From: Hemerocallis citrina | Taxonomy: Eukaryota > Streptophyta > Magnoliopsida > Asparagales > Asphodelaceae | Assembly: GCA_017893485.1 (NCBI GenBank) | Contig: JACEHZ010000200.1 | Location: 248,001 to 312,000, forward strand | DNA: 64,000 bases | Direction: 5' to 3' | In this document: piece after piece, positions 1 through 11,395 of the stretch | Layout: every line of letters starts with the position of its first letter | Position numbering within the stretch: the stretch's first letter is position 1 | The notes under the pieces: model-generated | Told to the model about the DNA's origin: nothing | Databases searched by the model: none | Seen by the model: the letters and a program-made list of their open reading frames with translations, nothing else | Translations under genes and position numbers: made by a program

Positions 1-446
1 AGAGGCTAACTTGAAGAGGGCATCTGCTTGGGCATTTTCCTCCCTAGGGATTCGCCGAATAAGTGCCTCTTCGAATAGAGCCATGAGATTTGGACCTTGG
101 CTAGATACTTTGCCATTCGGTCATCTCGCGCTTCATACTCGCCCAAGACTTGGTTCACGACCAGCTGAGAGTCACTAAATATGCGGAGGCATTGTGCCCC
201 TGCTTTGCAGGCCATTCCAAGGCTTGCTATGCGGGCTTCATACTCTGCTTCATTGTTGGAGGCCTTGAAGTTGATGCGGAGGGAGTATTAGAGAACGAAG
301 TCATCTGGGCTTACCAGAATGACCCCGGCTCCGCTCCCTTCGATGCAAGAGGATCCATCTACATATACCTTCCAAATGGGAGGTCCGTTTGCCGCTTGAC
401 TGACCTCGGAAATGGTTCTCTCAACTATGAATTCGGCTAGGGCCTG
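1..446 (-). pseudogene. Element A second (archaeal-type) RNase H, partial
   Basis: Residues VYVDGSSC near 345-375 (first catalytic Asp), then NNEAEYEA near 248-270 (Glu) and FSDSQLVV near 157-182 (Asp), define a second RNase H that follows the normal one. This tandem RNase H is the signature of Tat elements. A TAA at 288-290 (expected Gln codon in VLQYSLRI) and a frameshift near 95 break it. The integrase that should follow is outside the window. Confidence 0.85.
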
Positions 447-899
447 AGCTTTGATTGCGGTCCGAGGCTGGTATGATATATCATGCTGGCTCAGCTCGAT
501 CGACCACTTCATTAGATGGCTAGAGATCTCCGGCTTGTGCAGAACTTGCTTCGGCGGTTAGTCGGTAAGAACGACCACCGAGTGAGACTGAAAATATGGG
601 CGAAGCTTCATAGCTGCCATAACCAAGGCGTATGCCATCTTCTCTAGTCTTGGATAACGAAGCTCGGCATCCCGAAGTACCTTGCTTACGTAATAGATGG
701 GCTTTTGAGCCTTGTCTTCTTCCCTCACCACGACAGCACTGAAGGTTTGTTCGGAGGCAGCTAAGTAGAGGTAGAGTGTTTCCTCGGGGATAGGCTTGCT
801 GAGGAGAGGGGCTTGACTAGATAGGCTTTAAGCTGATCGAACGATTCCTGCTATTGTTGACCCCATTCGAAGCCCTTAGCCCCCCTGAGAGCCTTGAAG
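447..899 (-). pseudogene. Element A RNase H domain (remnant)
   Basis: Translated remnants match the first RNase H of element B: the AVVVREEDKAQKPIYYVSKV-like segment (about 690-750), MAYALVMAA near 625-650 and KWSIELSQHD near 480-512. Several in-frame stops and frame changes occur between 530 and 900. It is the classical gypsy RNase H that removes RNA from the RNA/DNA hybrid. Confidence 0.75.
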
Positions 900-1899
900 A
901 AGGGAAGACACTTATCCCCTGACTTGGAAAGGAAGCTCCCTATAGCTGCGAGGCCCCCGGTTAGCTTCTGAACTTCTTTCACATTTTTGAACTTCTTTCA
1001 CATTTTTGGGAGGAGCCATATCCAGTATTGCTTTGATCTTCTCGGGGTTGGCTTTGATCCCTCTTTGGCTGACCATGAAGCCTAGGAATTTTCCCGAAGA
1101 GACTCTGAATGCACACTTGTTTGGATTGAGCCTCATATCATGTTTCCTTAATACATCGAACGCCTCCTGCAGATCGGTGACATGGTCGGCCCCACGGATG
1201 CTCTTCACAAGCATATCATCAATATACACCTTCATGTTGCGGTCGATCTGATTTTGGAAGACTTTGTTGACGAGGCGTTGATAGGTGGCACTTGCATTCT
1301 TCAACCCAAAAGGCATTACCCTGTAGCAGTAGAGGCCCTGATCGGTAACAAAGGAGGTCTTCGGGATATCCGGGGGGAACATGCAGATTTGATTGTATCC
1401 AGAGAAAGCGTCCATGAAGCTGAGAAGCTCATGGCCCGAAGTGGCGTCAATCAGGGTGTCGATGCTTGGAAGAGGGAATGGATCTTTGGGGCATGCTTTA
1501 TTCAGGTCGGTAAAATCGATGCAGATTCTCTAGCTCCCATTGGCCTTCTTTACCATCACAACATTTGAGAGCCATTCGGGATAATTGTCCTCCTGTATGA
1601 ACCGAGCCTTAAGGAGCTTGTCCACCTCTTCTTTTATAGCTTGTTGGTGCTCGGGAGCAAATTTGCGCATCTTCTGTTGAACCGGTTTGGACCCCGGTGC
1701 AACACTCAGGTAGTGGACGAGGAGCTCTTCGGAGATTCCTGGCATGTCTGCAGCCAACCATACGAAAAGGTCACGGTTCTTTCTAATACATTGGACTATG
1801 TCCGAGCTTAAGGCAGAGGGGAGGGTCTTGCTGATAAAGAACTTGCGGTTCGGATTTTGCTCAGAGAATAGCACTTCCTCCAATTCATCCACTGGCTCG
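900..1899 (-). pseudogene. Element A reverse transcriptase (broken)
   Basis: The fingers/palm entry (KFAPEHQQAIKEEVDKLL) is near 1615-1680. The frame stops at 1530 where a Trp codon in NGTWRICIDF reads TAG. After that the palm reads MDAFSGYNQI, PFGLKNASATYQ and the catalytic YIDD at about 1213-1224. The 3' end of the domain is shifted by a 19-bp tandem duplication at 971-1008, after which the frame gives unrelated residues to 912. TGG-to-TAG at 1530 is a C-to-T change on the opposite strand in a CAG context. Confidence 0.87.
971..1008. repeat. 19-bp tandem duplication inside element A RT
   Basis: AACTTCTTTCACATTTTTG occurs twice back to back (971-989 and 990-1008). Element B has the segment once. 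Because 19 is not a multiple of three it shifts the RT frame. It is a post-insertion lesion, likely replication slippage or filler repair. Confidence 0.9.
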
Positions 1900-2585
1900 G
1901 ACATTAGTCGGACATCATCTTGGGGGATTTCAAGAGTTTCGAGGGAGATGACTGGACCCCCGGTAGAGGTCATGTAGCATTTGCGGACCATTTCCTGACT
2001 GCCTCTGACTTTCCCTACTCCTGCCCGGGTGGGGAACTTCATCTTGAGGTGATAAGCAGAAGGGACGGCTTCGAGAGCAGCTAGGCCGGGCCGGCCTAGG
2101 ATGACATTATAAGCTGCGGGGATATCAACGACCATAAAGTCCATCGGCTCCGTTCGGGTAGTAGGAGTTTTGCCAGCGGTTATGTCGAGGGTGATCACCC
2201 CTTCGATAGTCACTAGCACTTCCGTGAACCCATGGAGCGTGTAGCCGGCGGGCTTAAGCCTGTCCCGGGGTAGCTTGAGTCGTTTGAAAGCATCGAGGAA
2301 GAGGATGTTAACGGAGCTGCCATTGTCCACCAGTATCCTTTCCACCTTAAAATTCGCCATATGGAGGTTGATCACAAGTGCGTCGTAGTGGGGGGTTCAG
2401 ATGCCCACCAGGTCTTCATCTGAGAATGTGACGGGTACTCCGAGGCCTTTAGGGGGAGGTGTGCCGTGAACCGAATTAACTTCTCTTATGAACACCTTTC
2501 GAGAGGAGTTGGAGGAGCCCCCAATTGGGCCCCCATGAATGAGGTGTAGGACACGCTCCTCTTCGAATTTGGGTGTCTCATCGCG
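1900..2585 (-). pseudogene. Element A aspartic protease region
   Basis: Open from 2375 leftward, continuing into RT. The active-site segment LVDNGSSVNILF lies near 2300-2340 and the flap/second half ILGRPGLAALEA near 2065-2105. The D-N-G triad in place of D-S/T-G is also seen in element B, so it appears to be lineage-typical rather than a defect. It would cut the Gag-Pol precursor. This frame is uninterrupted through the region where element B has a one-base deletion (46259-46261), which shows what the intact frame looks like. Confidence 0.85.
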
Positions 2586-4492
2586 TCATTCAGGACGCTT
2601 TTTAGCCCCCCGAGAAGGAGGAGGCGAAAGGTTGGTTTGGTCTTTTCTCACGAATTTGGCCAGCTGCCCCCTCTGAATGAGGGCCTCAATCTCGTTCTTC
2701 AAGGCCCGACAATCATTGGTGTCGTGGCCATGGTCTCGGTGACAGCGACACCACTTCTCTTTGTCCCTCTTCTTACCGGGGGTGTTCATCTTCGGGGCAG
2801 GAGGTATCACCCCTTCCTTCTCAACTTCCATGAGAATAGTGGAAATGTTGGCGTTAAGAGGAGTGAATTTTTCGAATTTGGGGGGAGGGCAGCGCTGTCC
2901 GCCATTGTCCTTATGGAGCTTCTTGGCTCCCTCTTCTTCACTTGCCTTTCTTTTGGTTCCGGAGGAAGGCCCCTCAAAGGTGGGGCGATGCTCAGCTTCC
3001 TCGACCCGGATATACTTCTCGCTTCGGAGAAGGAGGTCGAAGAAGTTCTGCGGGGGCTTCTTGGCGAGGGAGGACCGAAGGCTAGAGTTAAGGACATTCA
3101 ACTGCAATGCTGCTGCAGCAACCGAATGGTCGAGGGAAGCGATGGACCTGGCTTCCGCGGTGAACCTTTTCACATAGTCTCTTAGCTTCTCATCTTTCTT
3201 CTGGTTGAGGTAGAGTAGCGAGATGCTGGTCTTCTCAGTTCGGCGGCTACTCACGAAGTGGGTGACGAAGAGGGTCTCGAATTGCTCGAGGAGAATATTG
3301 AGGATGGGGCGAGGCGAGAGTACCACTCCCGGGCCGGACCCTTGAGAGTAGCGGGGAAAGTCTTGCAGAGCAGGGCATCGGAACTTGGTGGATTAGCATA
3401 AGGGTCTTAAAGCTTTCGATGTGGTCGACGGGGTCGAATTCCCCGGAATAAGTCTTGAATTAGGGAGGCTTGAAGCCTATTGGAACGGGTGCCTCCATGA
3501 TGGTTCGAGAGAAAGGAGGTCGGCTGGGACAGAAGGTCCTTCCTCTAAGCTCCTCTTCCCGGTCTAGCTGACCCAAGCACCTCTCCATCTCGTGGAGACG
3601 ACGGTAGACGGCATCATCCCTTCGATGGTAGCCGAACGAGTCTTTGGACTCGTCTTCATATGAAGGGGAGCGGGGACTACGACGGCGGTAGCTCCGGGAG
3701 TGGCGAGGGCTAGGAATGTGTTGACGATTGCTAGGAGCTGGGGGAGGAGTTAAGGACCGATGGCGGGGACTTTGGACCGGGGGAGGAGTAGGAACCCTCT
3801 GAGCATTGTTGTTGTTGGGGCGGAGATTAAGGGCCTGCAATATGGTGTCTTGGAACTGCTGGAACTCGACACGGGTGATGGGTGCCTCATTGTTCCTCGG
3901 AGGTTGCCGACCAGCAGAAGTCTAGGGTCTTCTCCTATGGTGGCCTGGGGACTCTTGTTGAGGAGCGCGCTTAAACTGTCTTTGCTTTGCTCGGTGAATC
4001 CTTTGATTTAGTCGAATCAGTAAATCCTCCGCCCTCTACGAGGGGGGGACTTTCTGTATTCTCGGCGATGAGGAGATAGCTCATTCGGACGGTGTTGGCG
4101 GGAGGCTCCCTCTCGGGCCCGCCTTCCATCCAAACGGTGGCGAAGATCCTCTTCTTTGCGCCGGTTTTCGAGAGTGTTGCGGAGGTCGTCGGATGCTCGG
4201 GGATTGTGAGATGCCATGGAATCAGTAGAGGGGTTGTGCACGGAAACATGGTCATGTTGGAGAGGTTGTTTTTGAGGATTGGGATGGGAGCCCCCCGCGC
4301 CGGCGTTCTGGAGGCCAGTTTGGCCGCGAGGGGGTTGAAGATTCTGAGGAGCAAGTTGGTCCTGTTGCGGGGCCTGGTTAGGTGAAGGAGTAGGTCATGT
4401 TGGCTGGATGGTCTGGAGGGGGATCCCCTGTTGTGGTTGAGGAGGAGTGGCCACGGTTGGACCCTCTGGATCTTAGCTTTCGGGGAGGCATG
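2586..4492 (-). pseudogene. gag: Element A gag (broken)
   Basis: The likely start is the ATG at 4492 (minus), where the protein begins MPPRKLRSRG like gag of element B. The N-terminal third is split by several stops and frame changes. The middle keeps the RS-rich stretch and the conserved RSPSYEDES motif (about 3645-3670). The gag core with WYSRL lies near 3320-3350. A one-base loss in the IFSFEQFE region near 3310 shifts the frame. The last part (3326-2586) is open and holds the zinc-knuckle-like segment WCRCHRDHGHDTNDC near 2715-2760. It would form the virus-like particle and bind RNA. It cannot be made intact from this copy. Confidence 0.88.
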
Positions 4493-4540
4493 GCTTGGTA
4501 GATCTGACCAACGGGAAGAGGAAGGGCTGTTATTTGTTGT

Positions 4541-4558
4541 TTCCCACAGACGGCACCA
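4541..4558 (-). promoter_or_regulatory. Primer-binding site of element A
   Basis: TGGTGCCGTCTGTGGGAA lies three bases inside the LTR on the minus strand and is shared with element B (43964 onward). It has the TGG start expected of a site pairing with the CCA end of a tRNA. I did not assign the tRNA with confidence. Confidence 0.75.
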
Positions 4559-4561
4559 ATC

Positions 4562-5154
4562 TGTTACCGCTGAATCTGGTGTGCGGGCAAACAGATAGTA
4601 TTTGTGGATTCTTGGGGAAACTGAATAGTCAAACCTTAACTTCTTCCGCCGGAGTTTGACCACTGACTCCCGCCGTTCACTTGCAAAAAGTGCGAAACAC
4701 CGGGGTTGATCCCGGCGACGCACCCTTCGACGCTCAAGTCAGTAATCAGGAAAGATTATGAGAGAGCGTAAATTGACAAAAGATTGATTACCTCTTAATG
4801 GTGGTGGATGGGGGGTATTTATAGCCGCCTTTGGGATCAGATTAGGAATGTAATCCCTATGACCAGATAAGGAATGTAATCCCTAATTCCCAGTGAAAGG
4901 ATAGATGTGAATCAGGTCCGTTGATTAGGATTAATCAGAAACCCTAATTCTATCATGCTGGACCGGGTTTGCTGTAGGTTGGAACCCGCACCCAGTCGAG
5001 ATGGATCCATTCGTGGGTTATTGGGTCTTTGGGGGGAAGACCCAGTACCCACTTCAGACTCGTTTGTCAAGTGAAATTACCATTTTACCCCTAGGCTTTA
5101 AGATTCGCGCCCGATTTGGACGGTTCCGATTTAACCCCATTTTTAGCCATATCA
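4562..5154 (-). repeat. 5' LTR of element A (593 bp)
   Basis: On the minus strand it starts TGATATGGCTAAAAATGGGG and ends GCGGTAACA, matching the LTR ends of elements B and D (TGATATGGC...CA). A TATAAATA box lies at 4816-4823 (minus). The U3 part has two copies of a GGAATGTAATCCCTA motif, as in the LTRs of D. It is clearly nearer to the D LTRs than to the B LTRs by eye. Only one LTR is in the window, so its age cannot be estimated. Confidence 0.92.
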
Positions 5155-6565
5155 AAGCCATTGCCAGAATTTTTGGAAAAAGAATGCGGGGAATCCATCC
5201 GGTCCTGGAGCTGAATCGCTCTTTAAAGAGAAAACAGCCGAATGAATCTCCTCCAAGGAGAATGGGGCCTCAAGAGAGGAGAGATCCTAAGAGTTAGGAC
5301 CATAAAGGTGGTTCCAGTCAAAGCTTATAGAACTTTTTTTGTATGATCCGATTAGATTTTTGTAGAAAGAAAAGAAATCACTATGGATCTCTTGATCGGA
5401 GTTAAGATGGCTACCATTGTCACTGATCGAAGAGATCCGATTGCAACGTTGCCTGTGCGATACAAAATTATGAAAGAAAGTGGTATTGCCGTCACCCTCA
5501 TTTAACCATTTAAATCTGGCTCTTTGAGCCCATTTAATATGGTTCTGATGAAGGATGTCAGCATAATCTCGCTTGCATGAAAGCCTTTCCGAACGGTAAG
5601 ATTTAGGATGTGGACCCATCTCTTCCATCTTATCAAAGGACTCAATGGAGGCTAGGAGAAAGTTTTTAAGGAAAACGGTGTTATTTAGTCTTTCGGTGCG
5701 CCAGATCTTACAACCGAATTTAATGGCGTGAAGTTTGGGGAGGATGCTACCCAGTCCAGAGGAGCCGGTAACTAACGAAAGGCATTCAACAATAAGATTA
5801 ACGAACATTTGGTCTTGTAACCAAAGTTTTTCGAACCGGAATTTATGATGGTGAGAGAAAGGGAAATTTGAGTAGAGGGCGATGGGAACGTGGTCGGAGG
5901 ATGGATTGGGTAATGCCTTGGAGAAGGAGTTGTGAAACTGGTTAATCCAGTTATGGGAAACAAGGAAACGGTCGAGTTTGGCCAACGTCGGGGATTGACG
6001 AAGGTTGGACCAGGTGAAAGATCTACCGTTAAGCGGAAGATCGGTCAACTGCAATGCTTGGATGCAATCGTTAAAATTATTGGAGTGATAAAAGGAGGAA
6101 GACGGAACCGATCTTTCATAGGAGAACCTGGTGACATTAAAGTCCCCACAGAGAAAACAGAGGCCGTTAGTGTAATTGTGAAGCGAAAGGAATTCATCCC
6201 AAAATAAACTACGCCTACTTGAAGAGGAGGGTCCATAAACCGAAATCACTGATACAGTGCAGTTAAGAACTGACCAGTGCAGTTGGACGATAAGGAAGAA
6301 ATTAAGCCGTCGCACCGCGATAAGAGAAAAAACTGACTCTTTGAAGCCGCAAAGGATACCTCACCTCGATCCTATCACGTCTAAAGAGATCCATTTCGGG
6401 ATAATGGATTCGCCAGTCGCGCAAAAGAGGGTCGGGGAAGGAGAATCGATCTTCGATTCTTGAATAGAAATAAGATCACAGTGGGAAGAGTTTATTAACT
6501 GGTAAATAGCCCTTTTGTTTAACGGGGCAATTGAGACCCCGGATGTTCCAAGAAATACTAATCAT
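5155..6565 (-). pseudogene. LINE ORF2: endonuclease and start of reverse transcriptase
   Basis: The start is taken at the ATG at 6565 (minus), giving MISISWNIRGLN, the usual first motif of plant L1 endonucleases. An early TGA near 6490 and a TAA near 6315 break the frame. From 6315 the frame is open to 5287 and contains GDFNV (about 6140-6155), SFTWSNLR and SDHVPIALY (about 5870-5900), the catalytic segments of the endonuclease that nicks target DNA. The linker WLNEGDGNTTFFH (about 5485-5525) follows. A TAG at 5294-5296 precedes the RT opening motif APGPDGFP (about 5190-5215). Element A then replaces the rest in the window. Confidence 0.85.
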
Positions 6566-6602
6566 TAGAAAGTAGATGCTCCCGAACTCTAAAACGTTCT
6601 TG

Positions 6603-9028
6603 CTACCTAATGGCTTGTAACTGCGTCGAGTTTTCAGAATTTACCAAAAAACCCATATCCAGGACAAGGGCGGCCATATCCTTATCTGACAATGCGTCAA
6701 ACTGAAATTGGAATATGGAACCTAGTATTATATGTTCAGAATGGGGTTGGGGGTGGCCTAGGTTGATGCCAGAGGGGTTCAAAGCTTGCGGCAAAGTACC
6801 GAGAGGGCGAGTGGAGTTCTCCAGCCCTTGTTTTTTAGCTTTAATGCGGGCGCTAGATCTAATGAGACGGTTAGAGAGCTTACAAGCTGTAGAAAGCTTC
6901 AAAAGGGAGCACCCTAACTCCTTTAGAGTAGGGCGGAGATGAGGAGAGTCTACCAAGTCGATATGCGAGACTATCGAAAGATAATCAGGAACAAACGAAG
7001 TGGGTGACTGCAACTGTGCAACCCGAGAAAGAGACTTAGGTCTTTTGGGGTATGTGGAGAAAACTCTGGGTATCGAAGCACCCAATTTTGATCCAATCAA
7101 AACCGCCAAGGGGGATAGCCAATTAAGGTTCGCAAAATAGAGAACGGGTGCGAGAGAGGCCCGGAGCGAGAGAAAAGGAATGGTATTAAAAAACAAAATT
7201 ATCTCAGGCTGCCAAGCAGCGACATGAACACCAAATTGTTGGGAATTAAAGGAGACAAGTTTTGGGAATACCCGTTTGAGAGAATGCTTGAGGTTCAGCT
7301 CCGCTTCCTTTTCTCCAAGAAGGTTGTCCTGATCAATCCAACCTTCCTCTTTAGAGGGTTGAGACATCTTGACGTTGATAGAGGGAAGAGGCGGTGCAGA
7401 CTCACAGAGGCTGGGAAAGTGCGCTTCCTTTTGAAATTTTTCCCAATCCAAAGCAAAGTGGGGATTGAATTCCCAAGTGGGCCACTAAGACGCTGGATCC
7501 TGCGGCTTGGGGGTAGGAAGAGGGGCGGAAGAGGGAAGCACTGGGGGTTGCCCTTCCAATAGAGCGGACTTAGGAGGACCAGAGAGAGGTGGTAGAGGAT
7601 GAAGAATGGTCAAAGAAGAAGCAGGCGGAGCAGACACTTTCCCTGATTGGAGATGAGAGGTTTCGGGATTGATCCAAACTAGGTTTGGCGCTTTGGATGG
7701 TGAGATCTTCTTGCTACTTGGGGAAGCAAAACTCTTGTTGGGAAAAGAAAATTTTTTCTTGGCAGAGACCTTTTAAGCTCCTTTAAAATAGGTCGATTTA
7801 GGTTTAGAAACTGAGGAAGAGCCAAGATGGAAGGGAGAGGAGGAAGTAGCAGGTTTAAATACTTGCTTTGGGGCTCCAGTGGAGGACGGCAGGGTAGGAT
7901 TGCTAATACCTATCCGAATCGTGATATTGCGCCGAGACAGATAAGGAGGAGATACCATCTGTCAAGTTGTAAACCTCAATACGGTCTTAGCGCCTAGTAC
8001 AATGAAAAAGACCCTCCACCTGAAGACATCCCGATGCTAACTAGGTAGAGGAGGAGATACTAATGATCTCTCCGATGCATTTGTACATTTCACCAACCAG
8101 TCGCAACGACTCACAAAAGGGGGGAAGCCCTAAGAGCGAGACCTTGGTAGTTGAAGTGCTGGAAGGCTGCAAATGAGGATTGATCTGAACCTATTTCCGA
8201 ATGGATAGGGTGATTGCCCCAATAGACAGGGAAGAGTTGTCGATAAGGTCTTCTAGAATTTTGGGGGACGGACAGCGGATCACTACATCACCATTAGAAC
8301 AGGTGTGGAGTACCCAGTCCCACTCTTTAACGCTGCAAGAATTGCTTAGAAATGAGTTTAAGGTGAAGAAAGGAATCGAGCCCCCGCGGAATGAAATCGC
8401 ACCATAGGTGTCGAAAAATTTCAACCTATCAGACAATTCCATGTTTGGAATGAACACATGAGTAACAGTCGGCTTGGACGGAAGGCTTTGTGAAGCAGTC
8501 GGAAGAGGAGTAAGAGAGGGGGTGCTGTCGGAGAAACGACTATAAATAGGAGGAGTAGGAAGTAAGGGAGACTTAGAGGAAATTTTTTGCTTCTTGGCTT
8601 TGTTGGCATGTTCTTCCGCAAGCTTAAGTTGTAGGAGGGAAAGTCGAGAGCTGCTAGAACCTGCTCCGATATAGGCGCACCCAGAGTGAGCCCCAGCAGC
8701 TTTTGAAGAGTGAAGCAACGGTGATTTGCATGCCCTGACTTGAGACAGAATAAACATTTCATTTTGTCGCAACAGAATTTCTTTAAGTGGCCTGATTGCA
8801 GACACCGAAAACAGATGATGGGAGCTCGGAGCGGTTTAGAATGAAGAGCAAGAGAAGATGAAGAGGTAGGTAAGGATAATTGGCGGGAAAAGGTAGGCCT
8901 AGAATACCCAGGCACCTTCTCGAAGGTGGGCCTGGGTGGGTAAGAAGATGGCGGCCCAGAGAGGGACGAAATACCGAGGCCAAATTTTGTGTTGTTATTT
9001 TGTTTACTTTTTTTTTTACCACTTCCAC
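6603..9028 (-). pseudogene. LINE ORF1, gag-like nucleic-acid-binding protein (broken)
   Basis: A likely start is the ATG at 9028 (minus). A frame change between 9000 and 8915 connects it to a segment with two zinc knuckles, CFRCLQSGHLKKFC and CLFCLKSGHANHRC (about 8725-8815), both C-X2-C-X4-H-X4-C. A second open piece (8805-8191) and a third (7451-6603) follow in differing frames, with Ser/Pro-rich linkers. The protein would coat LINE RNA. It lies directly upstream of ORF2 (gap 6566-6602). Plant L1 ORF1 often also has a DUF4283-like domain. The 8191-8450 segment (HVFIPNMELSDRLKFF...) could be that, but this is a weak call. Confidence 0.7.
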
Positions 9029-9905
9029 CTACGGAAGATCCATGGGCCCAAAAATAAACTCAACAGAGCTAAGGCCCAATAGAGTGGGCATCACGTAGGG
9101 CAAAGGAAGACCACGAACAAGAGCTGAAAAAGTCAAGCTCACGGAATACTGGAGAAGTTTGAAGATCACAGCTCCTGTTGCCTCACAGGAGAAGCGGAAG
9201 AAGAAGTAAAGTGTTACTTAAGAGAGTAGAGAAGATCCCAGAAGAAGAGGGGATTAAGTTTCCACGATGTGGAAAAAAGAGAACGGACTATAGAGCTAAA
9301 AGCTGACTGCTATGGCCACCAAGACCATACAAATCTCCAAAACCACAGTGGAACAAACAGCTAATCAAACCCACCTGCACTGCAAAACTAAATAGCAAGA
9401 AAAAAAACTTACAGTGATGGGTTAGAGATAAGGAGCAACAGCTAGCCCCAAAGTACCGAAGAAACTGCGAGGGACGAAGGAGGGCAGTGGACGAACGGAG
9501 CCTGAAGTCGTGCGAGCTGACTGCACCAGGGGAAGGGCCCACACTGAGGCTAAGATGCACGATCTAGGAACGGGATCGACCAGCGGATGACCAGAAGGGA
9601 GCGAAGGAAACAAACTCAAAATCGACCGACCGGACCACACCGCGCAAAAGGAGAGCGCCGCACCTAAGGAACGCCTAAACGAGGCGCCGCTGACTGAAGC
9701 TGCGAAGGGGGGAGCCGGAGGAGAGGGGGAGAAGACAGGACCAAGAAAGTGAAGGGAAGGGCCAAGAGCGAAAAAGGGTTTGGAGAATACGAGAAGGACT
9801 ACAACTTTAAAGAAGGGAGAGAGTGGGGGGGGGGGGGGGAGACGCCGGATCTGAGCGTTCAGAGAGAAAGGGGAGAAAGATAGAGAGTCGCCAGAGAGAG
9901 ATCGA
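9029..9905 (-). other. LINE 5' region, no confident ORF
   Basis: Several short overlapping ORFs exist on the minus strand (9288-9560, 9422-9964) but none resembles a known protein. The stretch is GC-richer than its surroundings and contains a G15 homopolymer at 9825-9839. It is interpreted as the LINE 5' UTR/promoter because it precedes ORF1. Confidence 0.45.
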
Positions 9906-9929
9906 TAGAGTTCAAAATATACTCGTAGC

Positions 9930-10426
9930 AATATACTTAATTTCAACGGAGAAATGTTAAACATGATAAAAATGCAATATAAGAAAAAAAATATATGTTT
10001 ATTAATTTTATGTATTCCGCGACGTAATCGTCATGTACATGGAAAACACGTGCATTACACGTAAAAAAGTATTTTAATCAAGATACGAGAAAAAATAAAT
10101 TTTCGGTTTATCAAAAATGGATTTTAATACCTAAAATAAATAATTTAAACATATAAAAAATATTACACGTAGCGGTAGAAACACATAATCGATATGTGCA
10201 TCAAAAACATGTAAAAAGCACGTAAAATATCAAGATTGAAATATTTATTCGAGTTGACTCAAAATAGGATAAAATCAATACGAAAAATGCATAAATAGTC
10301 CGAAATCAAAATACCTAGCAAAACACGTTACAAATACTACTAGTAACGGTACAAAATATACGTGCGTAACACACGAGGGCAAAATTATCATTTTCAATTT
10401 TACGGGGTTTTACAGCTATAGTTATT
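9930..10426 (-). repeat. Truncated LTR fragment
   Basis: The right boundary reads ...GGGGTTTTACA, the reverse complement of an LTR start TGTAAAACCCC, the same style as the LTR starts of Y1 (TGTAATACCCC) and Y2 (TGTAACACCC). Inside are several ACACGTG/ACGTGC motifs as in those LTRs. No mate or target duplication was found. The left part is lost where the LINE begins. Possible Y-family relative. Confidence 0.45.
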
Positions 10427-10680
10427 ATTATTGCATGTCATAACAGTTGAACGATATTATTACATGCAATGGTGTTTTCCAGCTCAAAACCCTAAAACCA
10501 TCATCCAAGATCACAAATTGTGCTTTTTAATTAATTGTGCCCATTTAGTTGAGTTTGAGATATAGCCACTTTATTTCTATCTGAGATATTATATGGCATA
10601 ATGTATGTTTGTTTAAAGTCAAGTCATTATATATAAAGGAAAAATTTTAGATTGTTAACTTTTGTGGAAAATAAAATAAC
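10427..10680. other. AT-rich spacer, nothing recognised
   Basis: No ORF, repeat or structural signal stands out. Confidence 0.5.
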
Positions 10681-10985
10681 TAGGCTCGCTATCTTAGATT
10701 GCGACCCTGGTTCAAAGAGGCTCGCTATCTGTGATAGGGATTGTGAGAATTGCGAGTTTTCAGAGACTTTGAAGTAAACTTCATATTTTTCTTCAAGTTT
10801 TTCTCTAAGTGGTGGAGAAACACCTCAACATACACTCGCTATCTTAGATAGCAAAGTTGTTTTCACCAAACTCGCTATCTGAGATAGTGGTCTAAACTTA
10901 GAAAATTTCTTCACATTTGAACACCTCAACATACACTCGCTATCTCAGACAGCAAGGTTATTTTCACCAAACTCGCTATCTGAGG
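10681..10985. repeat. Cluster of short hairpins built on CTCGCTATCT
   Basis: Six copies of CTCGCTATCT occur in about 300 bp (near 10684, 10720, 10836, 10870, 10935 and 10971). Most are followed at once by the inverted partner, for example CTATCTTAGATAG and CTATCTGAGATAG. The phrase CACCTCAACATACACTCGCT occurs twice. This resembles the ACTCGCTTTTT cluster at 61905-62137 in layout and in the shared CTCGCT core. Function unknown. Confidence 0.7.
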
Positions 10986-11039
10986 ATCATTTTGGTAAAT
11001 ACTTTCAAAAGTAGGCCAGTCTAGTAAATAATTTCAAAA

Positions 11040-11395
11040 AGTGGTTCATTCTGGTAAAAAAATTATGCTTTTCACGTTGAAGAGTACGATGATGAGATCG
11101 AGATCGATCCTACGCTTGACTCAAGGATACTTCCTTTACTTTTTATGGATCCCCACCCCCAAGGTTTGTTTGGAAAATCTCATTGTGTTGTTGTACTTTT
11201 GATATTACTTTATTGTATATTTCTATGATTGTTCTACCCTCCCATGACCGGGGGAGGACCTATGTTTTATTTATGTAATGTTATACTCTTTATTTTGCTC
11301 ATAACTCTGAGTTTGTTTATTAATCTCTTATTAATGAAACATGGTGACTATACTCCACATTTTTCTTTATAAAAAAACAAAACAAAATAAAAAAG
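11040..11395 (+). other. Possible 3' end of a LINE-like retroposon
   Basis: The stretch ends in an A-rich tail (about 11370-11395) after TTAATGAAACATGGTGACTA, which looks like the 3' end of a plant non-LTR element. There is no coding match, so this is weak. The short reading VEEYDDEIEIDPTLDSR near 11080-11130 is unassigned. Confidence 0.25.

Larger units (their letters stand above)
1..5154 (-). mobile_element. Element A: Tat-lineage Ty3/gypsy LTR retrotransposon, 5' half only
   Basis: Read on the minus strand this has a 5' LTR (5154-4562), a primer site, an Arg/Ser-rich gag, an aspartic protease, reverse transcriptase, RNase H and the start of a second RNase H, then leaves the window. Integrase and the 3' LTR would lie to the left. 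Gene order and the second (archaeal-type) RNase H are hallmarks of the Tat lineage. Its protein is close to element B (43300-57017). Every ORF is broken by stops or frameshifts, so it is defective. It inserted into the RT region of a LINE (5155-9905). The five bases after the LTR, AAGCC at 5155-5159, would be one copy of the target duplication, but the partner is outside the window. Confidence 0.93.
5155..9905 (-). mobile_element. L1-type LINE (non-LTR retrotransposon), 5' portion, interrupted by element A
   Basis: On the minus strand, in order: a purine/pyrimidine-biased 5' region with a G15 run (9825-9839), an ORF1 with two CCHC zinc knuckles, then an ORF2 beginning with an apurinic-type endonuclease and entering reverse transcriptase (APGPDGFPAFF) where element A cuts it. 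RT remainder, 3' UTR and poly(A) lie to the left of the window. The right end (5' end) is placed near 9905 only because recognisable LINE-like composition stops there. Multiple stops and frameshifts make it dead. Confidence 0.85.
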
